64,000 bases of DNA from Cladopsammia gracilis (Eukaryota > Cnidaria > Anthozoa > Scleractinia > Dendrophylliidae): the NCBI GenBank assembly GCA_022457155.1, contig JAJGOT010000710.1:262889-326888 (forward strand), in the 5' to 3' direction. The notes beneath the pieces are model-generated. The model did not search any database. It saw only the letters and a program-made list of their open reading frames with translations, and was not told the origin of the DNA. The first letter of the stretch is position 1. Each line of letters starts with the position of its first letter. Shown piece by piece: positions 1-7,458 of this stretch. The position numbers and the translations under genes were made by a program.

Positions 1-517
1 TAACAGCTGCAGCATCCGTCAAAATCTTTCTTCTAGCAAAACCTTCGTTATATAGCGCTTGAGCCGGTCGTGCTTCTGTTGTTCCCGTGGATGAATCTAA
101 ATATAAAAACTGATCTTTACCGATCGTGTCGGCATAACTTTTTGTATATTTTAAGAGGGAAAGTACGTTCGATGTTTCGTTGGCTCTTGTGTTATTGTAA
201 ACTGTCATCCCGTTGCATTCAACCTGTATCTGTCTTATAAATGTATGACCATTAGTTGTGGTACAATCTTGATTACCGTTATTTGGTCCTGCTGTTATAC
301 CGGTTGTACTATCAGCAAGTGTAACAAGTTTGAAATCTACCTCCAGATAAGCGTTATACCAATCGATCGGATTTGCTTCTGAAGTGTTATCAACTGTGAA
401 TCGATAATTATTCTTAACCTGTCTATTATTATTTGCGACATTATCGATTAGCGGTGTTTCCAAATCGTAGCACACGTATTCATATCGTTTGACCAATTCT
501 GGATTTCTGAAACTCAT
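1..517 (-). CDS. Polinton major capsid protein (double jelly-roll), left copy, cut by window edge
   Basis: This is the N-terminal part of the major capsid protein that would form the icosahedral shell. The reading frame is open from the ATG at 517 to the window edge and matches the first ~172 residues of the complete copy at 16547-17845, including the NPIDWYNAYLEVDF segment and the LDSSTGTTEARPAQALYNEGF segment. A few substitutions separate the copies (for example VCYDLE here and VAFDLE on the right). It lies first in a minus-strand block with the pVI-like, penton-like and coiled-coil genes, the mirror image of the right copy. No stop or frameshift is visible in the part present. The start codon overlaps the same palindrome as in the right copy. 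Identification as the Polinton PY-type capsid rests on family resemblance and neighbours. Confidence 0.85.
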   Translation of the reverse strand, partial: MSFRNPELVKRYEYVCYDLETPLIDNVANNNRQVKNNYRFTVDNTSEANPIDWYNAYLEVDFKLVTLADSTTGITAGPNNGNQDCTTTNGHTFIRQIQVECNGMTVYNNTRANETSNVLSLLKYTKSYADTIGKDQFLYLDSSTGTTEARPAQALYNEGFARRKILTDAAAV

Positions 518-541
518 TCTTATTATGAATTATAATAAGAA
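517..541. promoter_or_regulatory. Start-codon palindrome of left capsid gene
   Basis: A perfect inverted repeat, TTCTTATTAT-gaatt-ATAATAAGAA, has 10-bp arms and a 5-bp spacer. Its last base is the A of the capsid ATG. The right copy has the same structure at 16523-16547. Its role (late promoter, binding site for a dimeric regulator, or mRNA hairpin) is inferred from its recurrence at other late genes. Confidence 0.7.
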
Positions 542-554
542 ATTATTTTTAAAA

Positions 555-980
555 TTAAATCAGTTCATTCACGATATTTCTGATATATTGAAATTTGTCT
601 TCTTTCTTCTCCTTCTTAGCGTTTTCTTCGTTTAAAAATTTGATAATATCGACTCCTTTTGTTTCACCTGAGATTTGTGGCGGTGCTGGCGGTGGCGGTG
701 GCGGTGGCGGTGGTGCTGCAGCAGGTTCTTTTTTACCTCTTGATGAAAACTTGTCATAAATTTTTTCACCAAGAACTTCACCGGTTTTTTGACCGACCTG
801 TTCAGCACCTTTTTCAATAAGTTTTTCTGCTGCTTTACTAGCCAATTTACTCGCTGTTTTTCCTGTTAATTTGGAACCGATTTTTGCAAGTGTATCGAAG
901 AGACCGGAACCATACTCTACAGAGTTGATATAAGAATTTTCTCCTGTATCAAAATCTCTTACTCTTCTTTGTTCTTCCAT
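555..980 (-). CDS. pVI-like minor virion protein, left copy
   Basis: This 141-residue protein has an amphipathic, Gly/Ala/Lys-rich central part (residues ~24-78, GSGLFDTLAKIGSKLTG onward) that resembles the membrane-active helix of adenovirus pVI-type proteins. It is followed by a low-complexity proline tract and a charged C-terminal helix. A role in membrane disruption during entry is inferred, not shown. The proline run is expanded relative to the right copy (16087-16509), where the same position reads PSSSAR. The adenain-type cleavage consensus of the right copy is lost here because four residues upstream of GSG are missing. The leader before the ATG also lacks the clean palindrome seen on the right. 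The gene sits between capsid and penton-like genes in the same order as on the right. Confidence 0.6.
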   Translation of the reverse strand: MEEQRRVRDFDTGENSYINSVEYGSGLFDTLAKIGSKLTGKTASKLASKAAEKLIEKGAEQVGQKTGEVLGEKIYDKFSSRGKKEPAAAPPPPPPPPPAPPQISGETKGVDIIKFLNEENAKKEKKEDKFQYIRNIVNELI

Positions 981-1023
981 GACGTAAGTCCAAGTCTAAG
1001 TTTTATAAATTCTAAATAAATTT

Positions 1024-1785
1024 CTATACTTCTTTTAACACTACAGTTATAGAAATATCGATGTCGTTCAGATCAACAATTCTATCTTCATCATCGGTCA
1101 AGTAAAAGGTTACTTCAGATATATTTTTTCTATTTATCTTATGCCATAAATAGTTCACTCTCGGGTAGATTTCAAAAGGTAAAGACCTTGTTTTTGTATT
1201 TGTTGAGAATGTGAATAAGGTATTGCTTCGCTTTCCTGAAACGATCGAATCGCTCAACAAACTACATTTTAGGTAAAGATTATCGATGCTGTTACTGATA
1301 TTAGGGAAATTTTTGCCGTAGGCGGTGCTCGTTAAAACTTTCGATTCGAATCCGAGTAAAATATTAAAATTTCCACTCGAACTGAAATCGATGCGGAAAT
1401 TTTCATTTAATTGAATAAATACCTTGTAAGTTGTAAGATCAAACAATACGCTAATTCCATATTCGTCCGTGTTGGGTATTTTTCCAATCGTTTTGTGGAT
1501 ATGATCGTTTATATCTTCGTAATCGTAAACCCCTGATGGAAAAGTAATCGTTTCGTACGTTTGACCTTTATCTTTTGATATTTTTAGTTTGTTGTTATCA
1601 TATTCGGGACGAATGTTATGCCAACTTGCAGTCATGCTAAGATGATCCAATGCTAAAAAACATTCTTTATTATCGTCCAATCTCAGTTCAGGAGTAAACC
1701 TTACAGTAAAATTTCCCGGTTTATTATTAGGATTTTGTTTTCTTGCATCTATAGATTTGAAAACTAGCGTTCTGTTAACATTCAT
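1024..1785 (-). CDS. Penton-like minor capsid protein (PX-type), left copy
   Basis: This 253-residue protein is predicted to be rich in beta strands. It contains a FPSGVYDYEDIN segment (residues ~82-93), an NILLGFES segment (~141-148), and a C-terminal run, ISEVTFYLTDDEDRIVDLNDIDISI. The pattern of an LLGF turn followed by a final 'I..V.F.L.D' strand pair recurs in the single jelly-roll or penton proteins of Polintons and adintoviruses, so I call it penton-like. It differs from the right copy (15293-16054) at scattered residues only, so both copies look functional. It starts directly at the end of the palindrome at 1786-1810. Alternative: another virion surface protein. Confidence 0.55.
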   Translation of the reverse strand: MNVNRTLVFKSIDARKQNPNNKPGNFTVRFTPELRLDDNKECFLALDHLSMTASWHNIRPEYDNNKLKISKDKGQTYETITFPSGVYDYEDINDHIHKTIGKIPNTDEYGISVLFDLTTYKVFIQLNENFRIDFSSSGNFNILLGFESKVLTSTAYGKNFPNISNSIDNLYLKCSLLSDSIVSGKRSNTLFTFSTNTKTRSLPFEIYPRVNYLWHKINRKNISEVTFYLTDDEDRIVDLNDIDISITVVLKEV

Positions 1786-1810
1786 TTTATTATACGATAC
1801 GTATAATAAA
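1786..1810. promoter_or_regulatory. Start-codon palindrome of left penton-like gene
   Basis: Perfect inverted repeat TTTATTATAC-gatac-GTATAATAAA with 10-bp arms and a 5-bp spacer, immediately upstream of the ATG at 1785 (minus strand). The same arms occur at 15268-15292 and 19128-19152, also touching an ATG. The spacer differs at each site, so the arms are what is conserved. Confidence 0.75.
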
Positions 1811-1825
1811 TCTTTAAAATTTTAA

Positions 1826-2998
1826 TCACGCTAAATATTTTTTAAACAGTTTCTCATGAATTGCTTTATCTATCGCTCCTATTCTTAACAGTTCATCGAT
1901 GATTTGAGATAAATCGTTTTTCAAAACAGGAGAGTTGTTACCGGCAGCCATCGAACCGATTATTATCTTCATTCTGTCTGCCAATTTGCTGGGATCATTA
2001 TAATAAACTATACTTGAACCGACTATTTTCGATTTACCAGATGATTTATGAGGAGGTAAATTACTCAGTATATTCAGATCGTTAAAAACTTTTACAGCGT
2101 TCATGGTATATTTTGTTTTAGGATTGTATCTTTTCGTTAGTAAATTAATCAGAGATTTATCAGCATCGGCTTGATAAATTAATTTTCCGCCGCGATAAGC
2201 GTTTAGTTTCAGATCTTTCATCAGCTTAGGCATGTCGATCAATAGACCTCCGTATTGATTATTTTTTTGAATTTTATAAGCGTTTCGTCTTGGTTGTTTG
2301 TACTTGCGTACCCCTTCACCTTGTTTTTGTTTTGTATATTGCGGTAAAATTTTTACATTCTTAATCGTTGTTAAATATCGGTCTAATATATCTCTTGTTT
2401 CTTCATATTTTTTCAGATCATAAGCGAGTTGTTGAATTTCTTCTTCTGTCTTTGGTTTTCTCCTTTTCAAACCACCTATCTTTTTTCCAACACTTCTGTT
2501 TTCATCTTTAGCTTCATTATAAGCTGCAACAAGCTGTTGATTGCTCATTTTAAGTAGATCATTAGGTTCATGAAAAGAAACTTTTAAAAATTCTAATTCG
2601 CTTTCTGTGAACATCTTATTTGGTTCAGCAGTTATTATTTCAGCCTTCGGTGATGGTATTGCCGGTAGCGTATCCGTTGGTGGTTGGTCACCACCAGGAA
2701 ATGGTAGCTCTTTATTCAATGTTAAAATATCTTTGTTAGTTTCAACCAGATCTTTGAAACCGCTGGTTAGAGCCAATTGATTTTCTTTCAATTGCTGAAT
2801 GACTTTGTCCTGTTTTTCATCTGTTTTACGTTGTTGTTCAATTAGCGGTTCTCTCAGAGTTTTAAAATAATCACTCATCGCAACATCGCGAACTTGTTCT
2901 TTATTTTTAACCTCATTCTTTACTTCGGTAACTGCCTTAGCAATTTTAAAGCCTTCAAATTCTAAATCTGCATATTTTTTAATCTTATCAAGATCCAT
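1826..2998 (-). CDS. Coiled-coil structural protein (PC-type), left copy
   Basis: This 390-residue protein begins with a long charged helical region (residues ~1-95, many Lys/Glu, likely coiled coil). A Pro-rich linker follows (~100-115, PGGDQPPTDTLPAIPSP), then a second helical region, a basic patch (KQKQGEGVRKYKQPRRNAYK), and a conserved C-terminal domain beginning YGGLLIDMPKLM. I do not recognise a catalytic motif. The right copy at 14089-15252 is 387 residues, with a different linker. It is divergently transcribed from the packaging ATPase across a 34-bp tandem-repeat promoter region, which suggests joint control. Function is unknown; a scaffolding or core role is a guess from position and coiled coil. 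Confidence 0.6.
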   Translation of the reverse strand: MDLDKIKKYADLEFEGFKIAKAVTEVKNEVKNKEQVRDVAMSDYFKTLREPLIEQQRKTDEKQDKVIQQLKENQLALTSGFKDLVETNKDILTLNKELPFPGGDQPPTDTLPAIPSPKAEIITAEPNKMFTESELEFLKVSFHEPNDLLKMSNQQLVAAYNEAKDENRSVGKKIGGLKRRKPKTEEEIQQLAYDLKKYEETRDILDRYLTTIKNVKILPQYTKQKQGEGVRKYKQPRRNAYKIQKNNQYGGLLIDMPKLMKDLKLNAYRGGKLIYQADADKSLINLLTKRYNPKTKYTMNAVKVFNDLNILSNLPPHKSSGKSKIVGSSIVYYNDPSKLADRMKIIIGSMAAGNNSPVLKNDLSQIIDELLRIGAIDKAIHEKLFKKYLA

Positions 2999-3007
2999 AA
3001 CTTATTA

Positions 3008-3109
3008 TTTAAATATCTGTAAAATAAACATTTAAGTTATTTTTAAATATCTGTAAAATAAACATTTAAGTTATTTTTAAATATCTGTAAAATAAACACT
3101 TTAAGTTTA
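3008..3109. repeat. Three tandem 34-bp repeats in a bidirectional promoter
   Basis: Three head-to-tail copies (starts 3008, 3042 and 3076) of a 34-bp unit containing ATCTGTAAAATAAACATTTAA lie between the divergent coiled-coil gene and the ATPase gene. The third copy carries one inserted base. The mirrored interval at about 13,985-14,060 keeps two recognisable units in opposite orientation. They probably bind a regulator of both genes. Confidence 0.7.
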
Positions 3110-3127
3110 TCTACCTTATTAAATAAA

Positions 3128-3763
3128 ATGAAAATACCGAATTATGATGTGATAAAAAGTAACGATAATAATCGTTCGTTAAATGATTTTCTTAATGAAG
3201 ATTTTCGTATGTTGATAACTGGTCAAACTCGATGTGGAAAAACAAACACCTTAATGCATATTCTTAGAAAGCCGCTCATTTATTATGATAAGATTTATCT
3301 ATACTCACCAAATCAACATCAGGATAAAATTCAAGACTTGCAAAAATTAATGGAAAACGCCAGTCAAAGAGTCGGATACGATATTTTAGAACTTTTTGGC
3401 GAAGATGATATTATGGATACGACAGACTATCCGATCGATAATAGAAAAGTGGTGGTTTTTGACGATCTTATTAACGCTCCCCAAGCAGTTCAAAACAAAA
3501 TCGCCAATCATTATACAGATGGTCGACATCATAAAATTTCCCCGATCTATCTGTCCCAATCCTACTACGATGTTCCACAGAAACTTCGACAGAACTGTTC
3601 CCACATGATTTTGTATCCGCCGACGACTAAAAAGCATCTGAATCTGATTGCGCAAGAAAATCTAATAGATCCGGTTCTTTTCGATAAACTCGGTCCATAT
3701 GAATTCTTATTTTTAGACAAAGAAAAGAAAAGCGTTACCAAGAACTTTGATGAGAGTTTTTAA
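3128..3763 (+). CDS. FtsK/HerA-type genome-packaging ATPase, left copy
   Basis: This 211-residue ATPase would drive DNA into the capsid. The Walker A motif GQTRCGKT lies at residues 32-39 and the Walker B strand KVVVFDD at ~107-113. A later YLSQSYYDVPQKLRQNCSH segment (~140-158) matches the sensor and arginine region of A32-like viral packaging ATPases. Length is typical for Polinton ATPases. Against the right copy (13334-13969) I count six substitutions in 211 residues, all outside the Walker motifs, so the two copies diverged recently or are under strong constraint. It is followed closely by the fiber gene on the same strand (24 bp gap), suggesting cotranscription. Confidence 0.9.
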   Translation: MKIPNYDVIKSNDNNRSLNDFLNEDFRMLITGQTRCGKTNTLMHILRKPLIYYDKIYLYSPNQHQDKIQDLQKLMENASQRVGYDILELFGEDDIMDTTDYPIDNRKVVVFDDLINAPQAVQNKIANHYTDGRHHKISPIYLSQSYYDVPQKLRQNCSHMILYPPTTKKHLNLIAQENLIDPVLFDKLGPYEFLFLDKEKKSVTKNFDESF

Positions 3764-3787
3764 AATTATATGAAATAAGATTAGAGT

Positions 3788-5602
3788 ATGGGTATTTTTA
3801 ATAATATCAGAAGATACACTAATTTCGATATATCGGAATATATAAAAAATTTTAATCAACAAGTACAAGCGAATACCGGTTTGAAATTAGATGTGAATAA
3901 CAATTACGATATTCAACAAAAACGTCTTGTGAATGTTGGCGAAGGAGTGGGTAATTATGATGCGATAACAAAGCATCAGATGGAAAATGCGTTATCAACA
4001 AAAGCAGATCGGACAGATGTTATTCTTGTTGATGGGTCCACTCATATGACCGGTGATTTAGATCTTCGAGGAAACAGATTGATTCTTCCCGGAGAGATCG
4101 ATATGAACAGAAAACTAATCACCAATATGGATACGAACGAAGATGATGATCTATGCGCTGTCAATATGATAACTCTGAAAAAATTTCATCCTAACGCTCC
4201 TGAACCAACACATGAGGTCGTGAAAAATATCGATCTGAAAGAACGTTTCAATGTTGTCCAATCGAAACAACAGACTTATCACGATTTAGGAGCAAATTAT
4301 AACAATCTTGTCTCTTACAACGATGTTAGGAATATTTTCTTATCTCGCAAAGAGACGTTTCCGATGGAGACTAGTTTAGATATGGGGAACAATACGGTTT
4401 ACAATGTAAAGGACCCGACGGTCGCCGACCAAGGGGCCAATAAAAGATACGTGGATCGTATAATTTCCGGTAAATTGAGTAATCCGTCCGGTGAAGATTT
4501 AGATATGACAAACCATAAGATTATAAATTTAGAAGATCCGCAACTATCGTATGACGCATGTAATAAGTCTTACGTTGACGGTGGTGATAAAAAGCTTAAT
4601 CTCATGATAGGGGATGTGGTAGTTCATACGAACGAGGTAGAAGCGAAGCTCAAAAAATATATCGATGAATCGCATATTACCACTTCGGAAGATATGAAAG
4701 ATGAGTTCCGATACATAATGGAAAATGTTGACGAAAGCTCATCCGAGCATGATATAACCGTTACCGGTATAGTCGATCTGTTGGAGTCGCCGCATACGCT
4801 AAACAAAAAAGTTTACAGTCTTTTATTACACAAACATCCGCTAAATAGCTACGCCTCAAGAATCGGATTTAATCTGTATAAATTACCGGATGGAGAATAT
4901 ACCGTTTGTATCGAATTTATTCCACCTACAATTAGTGGTGTTAGCGTCGATGTTCAATCAGCTTCTATCAATATAAATAAACAATCGACGAAAATCTTTA
5001 CAAAATACAGTAGAAGCATTATCAATCTGCATAAGTGGGAAATTTCACCACCGGAATATATTAGGGTCGATTTAAAATGTAGCGGTTCACCAACATCGGC
5101 TTCGCAAGCTCAAGCTTATCTAGTGATTTACGGAATAAAAGGGAACCATTCAGATGTTCCATCGAGTGTTTACGATTCTCCTTATTTTTTTGAGAATCGT
5201 AAAATGGTTATGCAGACCGTTTTAGATATGAACAAACACGCAATTATCAATTCACCATCGTTAGGACATAGTGGAGGTGTGTTTGAAATTCACGGTGTTT
5301 ACAATAGAACTGAAAACTCAACATTTGCTCTATTTTTAGGGGAAAAAGATACTATGGTTCCGGTTAAGAGTAAAATTGTAAAATGTTGCGTTAACATTCT
5401 CGATACGCTCGAAACGTACCCTCATATTGCCGTGTTGATAAATAATGTAATAGGAAGAGGTGGAGGTGGTAAGAAACAGGTCTGTCACTTGAGTAACGAT
5501 GTAAATATGGAAGAATGTGATATATTTCGTGTGAGAATACAAAGTTTACAAGGAACCAGCATCAATAAATGTTTGGTAAGTCTGTGGCTTGAGACGACAT
5601 AA
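3788..5602 (+). CDS. Fiber-like attachment protein, left copy
   Basis: This 604-residue protein has repeats of the form L-D-M/L-x-x-N-x-I-x-N...D-P...D-A-x-N-K-x-Y-V-D in residues ~75-270. Examples are DLDLRGNRLILPGEIDMNRK, SLDMGNNTVYNVKDPTVAD and DLDMTNHKIINLEDPQL. Such repeats are typical of trimeric beta-helical shafts in phage and viral tail or fiber proteins. A coiled-coil stretch follows (~270-310), then a globular C-terminal half (~330-604) that could be a receptor-binding head. The N-terminal ~40 residues are nearly identical in both copies, as expected for a capsid-anchoring tail, whereas the C-terminal head differs more (604 versus 609 residues, with small indels near the end). Fiber function is inferred. 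Confidence 0.65.
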   Translation: MGIFNNIRRYTNFDISEYIKNFNQQVQANTGLKLDVNNNYDIQQKRLVNVGEGVGNYDAITKHQMENALSTKADRTDVILVDGSTHMTGDLDLRGNRLILPGEIDMNRKLITNMDTNEDDDLCAVNMITLKKFHPNAPEPTHEVVKNIDLKERFNVVQSKQQTYHDLGANYNNLVSYNDVRNIFLSRKETFPMETSLDMGNNTVYNVKDPTVADQGANKRYVDRIISGKLSNPSGEDLDMTNHKIINLEDPQLSYDACNKSYVDGGDKKLNLMIGDVVVHTNEVEAKLKKYIDESHITTSEDMKDEFRYIMENVDESSSEHDITVTGIVDLLESPHTLNKKVYSLLLHKHPLNSYASRIGFNLYKLPDGEYTVCIEFIPPTISGVSVDVQSASININKQSTKIFTKYSRSIINLHKWEISPPEYIRVDLKCSGSPTSASQAQAYLVIYGIKGNHSDVPSSVYDSPYFFENRKMVMQTVLDMNKHAIINSPSLGHSGGVFEIHGVYNRTENSTFALFLGEKDTMVPVKSKIVKCCVNILDTLETYPHIAVLINNVIGRGGGGKKQVCHLSNDVNMEECDIFRVRIQSLQGTSINKCLVSLWLETT

Positions 5603-5630
5603 AAATATAAAAAATGGAATTAAAGAAATA

Positions 5631-5654
5631 TTGTCTTATATAAAAATAAGACAA
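5631..5654. promoter_or_regulatory. Hairpin at start of the 103-aa gene
   Basis: Perfect inverted repeat TTGTCTTAT-ataaaa-ATAAGACAA (9-bp arms) ends exactly on the A of the ATG at 5654. The left arm also contains the TTGTCTTA box seen before the acidic-tailed family genes, so it may combine an early-type box with the start-site palindrome. Confidence 0.6.
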
Positions 5655-5965
5655 TGGACACAAGTGGTGAGATCAAAATAATTAAGGTCACAGTCACAAG
5701 TAGTGAACCACAAACGGAATATCCAAAAAAGATAAAAAGGATACTTGAGTTCCCAAACGAACATCTTGCGTCATTAACATTTGACAATCTAATGAAAATA
5801 TCACTGATATATGGCGCGAAAGAGGAAAATATCAAAGACATATGGAAAACGGAGTTGATAACCTACATTAAATTACAACGCTGTCTTTTACGCTCTATTA
5901 ACAAGCTACCCGTTGAGCCTATTGAGTGGAACTCTGATTATGAAGAGTCTTCAGATGAAGAATAG
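5654..5965 (+). CDS. Unknown 103-aa protein with acidic tail, left copy only
   Basis: I do not recognise this protein. It is a small, charged polypeptide (MDTSGEIKIIKVTVTSS at the start) with a helical middle and a strongly acidic C-terminus (WNSDYEESSDEE). The acidic end resembles the tails of the 220/221/228-aa family further right. It starts inside a perfect palindrome, so it is likely expressed. There is no counterpart in the right copy, where the fiber gene is followed directly by the palindrome and the small conserved ORF. It is therefore either a gain in the left lineage or a loss in the right one. Confidence 0.55.
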   Translation: MDTSGEIKIIKVTVTSSEPQTEYPKKIKRILEFPNEHLASLTFDNLMKISLIYGAKEENIKDIWKTELITYIKLQRCLLRSINKLPVEPIEWNSDYEESSDEE

Positions 5966-5980
5966 ATACGGTCAAATTTA

Positions 5981-6009
5981 AACTTATTATACGTTTCGTA
6001 TAATAAGTT
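5981..6009. promoter_or_regulatory. Palindrome between convergent genes, left copy
   Basis: Perfect inverted repeat AACTTATTATAC-gtttc-GTATAATAAGTT (12-bp arms) lies between the 103-aa gene (+) and the small conserved ORF (-), which run towards each other. Because it follows two stop codons here rather than preceding a start, the motif may also act in transcript 3' ends. The right copy has the equivalent at 11422-11450. Confidence 0.65.
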
Positions 6010-6022
6010 AGTATTACTACTT

Positions 6023-6193
6023 TCACACTAGATTTTCTACAACCTCTCTTGTGATTTCTCGACATTCTCTTAACCATTGAGGAGTATAAACTTCGTCGAA
6101 TCCTTGAAGTGGATAACCATCAATATCTCTTGTACGAGGTTTGTTTGGTTTATCATTTATAAAAGAGACAAGAATGAAAATGAATGCGATCAT
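6023..6193 (-). CDS. Conserved small hydrophobic-start protein, left copy (56 aa)
   Basis: This short ORF (ATG at 6193) encodes 56 residues. It starts with a hydrophobic stretch, MIAFIFILVSFIN, that could be a signal peptide or membrane anchor, and ends with the charged helix PQWLRECREITREVVENL. It is supported by conservation: the inverted copy at 11275-11394 keeps MIA..F.LVSFIN and P.WL.E.REI.REVVE.L while the middle 17 residues are deleted. That pattern is not expected of random sequence. It is divergent from the glycine-rich membrane protein gene and convergent with the fiber side. Function unknown. Confidence 0.6.
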   Translation of the reverse strand: MIAFIFILVSFINDKPNKPRTRDIDGYPLQGFDEVYTPQWLRECREITREVVENLV

Positions 6194-6223
6194 TTTTTAA
6201 AAATTATTATTATTCTTTATAAA

Positions 6224-6706
6224 ATGAAATACGATCTTTTTGCATTCAATCACATCGATACATCGATCGACGAGACAAAATTAACAGCTATCAAATCCCT
6301 TTACAGTTTTTATCACAAGAAATGGTGGTGTTATAAAAAGACTTTTAGACATCTCAAACGGATGAATCTCTTGTGTAAACTGTCTTCATCGTCTCTTATC
6401 GCAGGCGGTACGATTGCCGGCGGAATTACGTTGAACCCTGTTATTTTAGGTGTCATTTCCGGTGCAGGGTTGTTGGTCAAAACATTTACCGATTATAAAA
6501 ATTATAACCGACGGATCGAGATGAGTAAATTTGCATTTACAACATACCAGAAAGTTTTGGTTGATTTGCGGTCTTGCTTACGTGGAAAACAGTTCGATCA
6601 CGAATCGTTTGTTAACGATATGAGGTTGATCGATGAGATAATCATCGATTTATGCCCAGTAATAAATAACCGAATCGAAGATCGATATGATAAAAAATTC
6701 AAATGA
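6224..6706 (+). CDS. Glycine-rich membrane-type protein, left copy
   Basis: I place the start at the ATG at 6224, giving 160 residues that align from the first residues with the right copy (10747-11238, 163 aa). The longer upstream in-frame extension has no counterpart. The basic, aromatic segment KKWWCYKKTFRHLKRMN is followed by a long Gly/Ala/Ile-rich hydrophobic stretch (AGGTIAGGITLNPVILGVIS), probably one or two membrane helices, and then a charged helical tail. Proteins of this look recur in cnidarian Polintons, to my knowledge without assigned function. A role in membrane interaction or egress is a guess. Confidence 0.6.
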   Translation: MKYDLFAFNHIDTSIDETKLTAIKSLYSFYHKKWWCYKKTFRHLKRMNLLCKLSSSSLIAGGTIAGGITLNPVILGVISGAGLLVKTFTDYKNYNRRIEMSKFAFTTYQKVLVDLRSCLRGKQFDHESFVNDMRLIDEIIIDLCPVINNRIEDRYDKKFK

Positions 6707-6735
6707 ACATAAAGATTTGGTATTAAATAAATAAA

Positions 6736-6921
6736 ATGGATGATGAATGGGAAAGGCCATTGATTAATCGAACAAAATATACCTTCAAAGAATTGCGATA
6801 TTTAGCAAAAGAGAAGAAAATTAAAGGTTGGTATCTAATGAGGAAAGGTAAACTCATCGATGCTTTAGCTGAATTAGATATATATGAACCTCTAGTGAAG
6901 GTTATTAAGACTGTTTCGTAA
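6736..6921 (+). CDS. Small SAP-domain protein (61 aa)
   Basis: A SAP-type DNA-binding motif fills most of the protein (residues ~15-50: YTFKELRYLAKEKKIKGWYL followed by MRKGKLIDAL). SAP motifs bind AT-rich DNA through a helix-extended loop-helix. The same motif occurs in the next gene and at the N-terminus of the DNA polymerase, so this may be a free version of a shared DNA-targeting module. The gene is preceded by a TTGGTATTAAATAAATAAA leader that ends at the ATG, one variant of the early-type box. No counterpart is seen beside the right copy's membrane protein gene. Confidence 0.6.
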   Translation: MDDEWERPLINRTKYTFKELRYLAKEKKIKGWYLMRKGKLIDALAELDIYEPLVKVIKTVS

Positions 6922-6966
6922 GTATCAAAAAATGGTATTAAAAATATAAAGTACCTTATAAAACAA

Positions 6967-7377
6967 ATGGAAAAATCTTTGAAAGAGTTGAAAGCTGAAG
7001 CAAAAAAGCAGAAAATTAAAGGTTGGTACCTAATGAGGAAAGCCGAACTCATCGATGCTTTACAAGCTGTAGAATTGAAAGAACCTGTGAAATCACCAGA
7101 ACGTAAAGAAAAACTTTGCCCACACGGGAAAAATAAATACAATTGTAAGGAGTGTTCGGGATCAAGGATTTGTGAACACGGTAAACGACGGTATTTTTGT
7201 AAAGATTGTGGTGGAAGTGGAATCTGCATTCATGGAAATAACAAGTACTATTGCAAGGAGTGTAGTGGAAATCAGTTTTGTGAACACAATCGAGTGAAAT
7301 ATTATTGCAAAGAATGCGGTGGAAACGGTATCTGTATTCATAAGAAAGATAAACGCTGTTGCAAGGATTGCAGGTAG
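6967..7377 (+). CDS. SAP domain plus five Cys/His zinc-binding repeats
   Basis: This 136-residue protein has an N-terminal SAP motif (residues ~1-40, with KIKGWYLMRKAELIDAL nearly identical to the preceding gene). Five tandem 18-residue repeats follow, of the form C-x-H-G/N-x6-C-K-E/D-C-x-G-x3 (from residue ~45 to the end; the fifth ends at the stop). The spacing suggests zinc binding. Similar CEHG...CKECGG repeats are common in hypothetical proteins of large DNA viruses and algae; I know of no proven function. Together the modules suggest a DNA-associated regulatory protein. Upstream lies ATGGTATTAAAAATAT, the early-type box. The shared SAP sequence suggests the two genes arose by duplication. 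Confidence 0.6.
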   Translation: MEKSLKELKAEAKKQKIKGWYLMRKAELIDALQAVELKEPVKSPERKEKLCPHGKNKYNCKECSGSRICEHGKRRYFCKDCGGSGICIHGNNKYYCKECSGNQFCEHNRVKYYCKECGGNGICIHKKDKRCCKDCR

Positions 7378-7396
7378 GAATGAAGCTTGAATATTT

Positions 7397-7440
7397 TTCA
7401 TTTCTTTTACTAGAAATGAATAATGGTCTTAAGGAAATAA
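7397..7440 (+). promoter_or_regulatory. Hairpin plus early-type box before 220-aa gene
   Basis: TTCATTTCT (7397-7405) pairs perfectly with AGAAATGAA (7412-7420). It is followed by GGTCTTAAGGAAATAAATA and then TATAACAAC just before the ATG at 7459. The same order of hairpin, (G)TCTTAARRAAATAAAT and TATAACAA is found before the two paralogous genes, so it is probably their promoter or the end signal of the gene upstream. Confidence 0.6.
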
Positions 7441-7458
7441 ATATGTAATTATAACAAC

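Noticed and set aside
3386..3655. Antisense frames inside the ATPase, fiber and coiled-coil genes
   Set aside because: They follow the codon structure of the sense genes, show no recognisable protein features, and have no signals of their own.
6077..6223. N-terminal extension of the left glycine-rich membrane protein
   Set aside because: The right copy starts at the equivalent of 6224, and the extension region encodes the conserved small ORF on the other strand.
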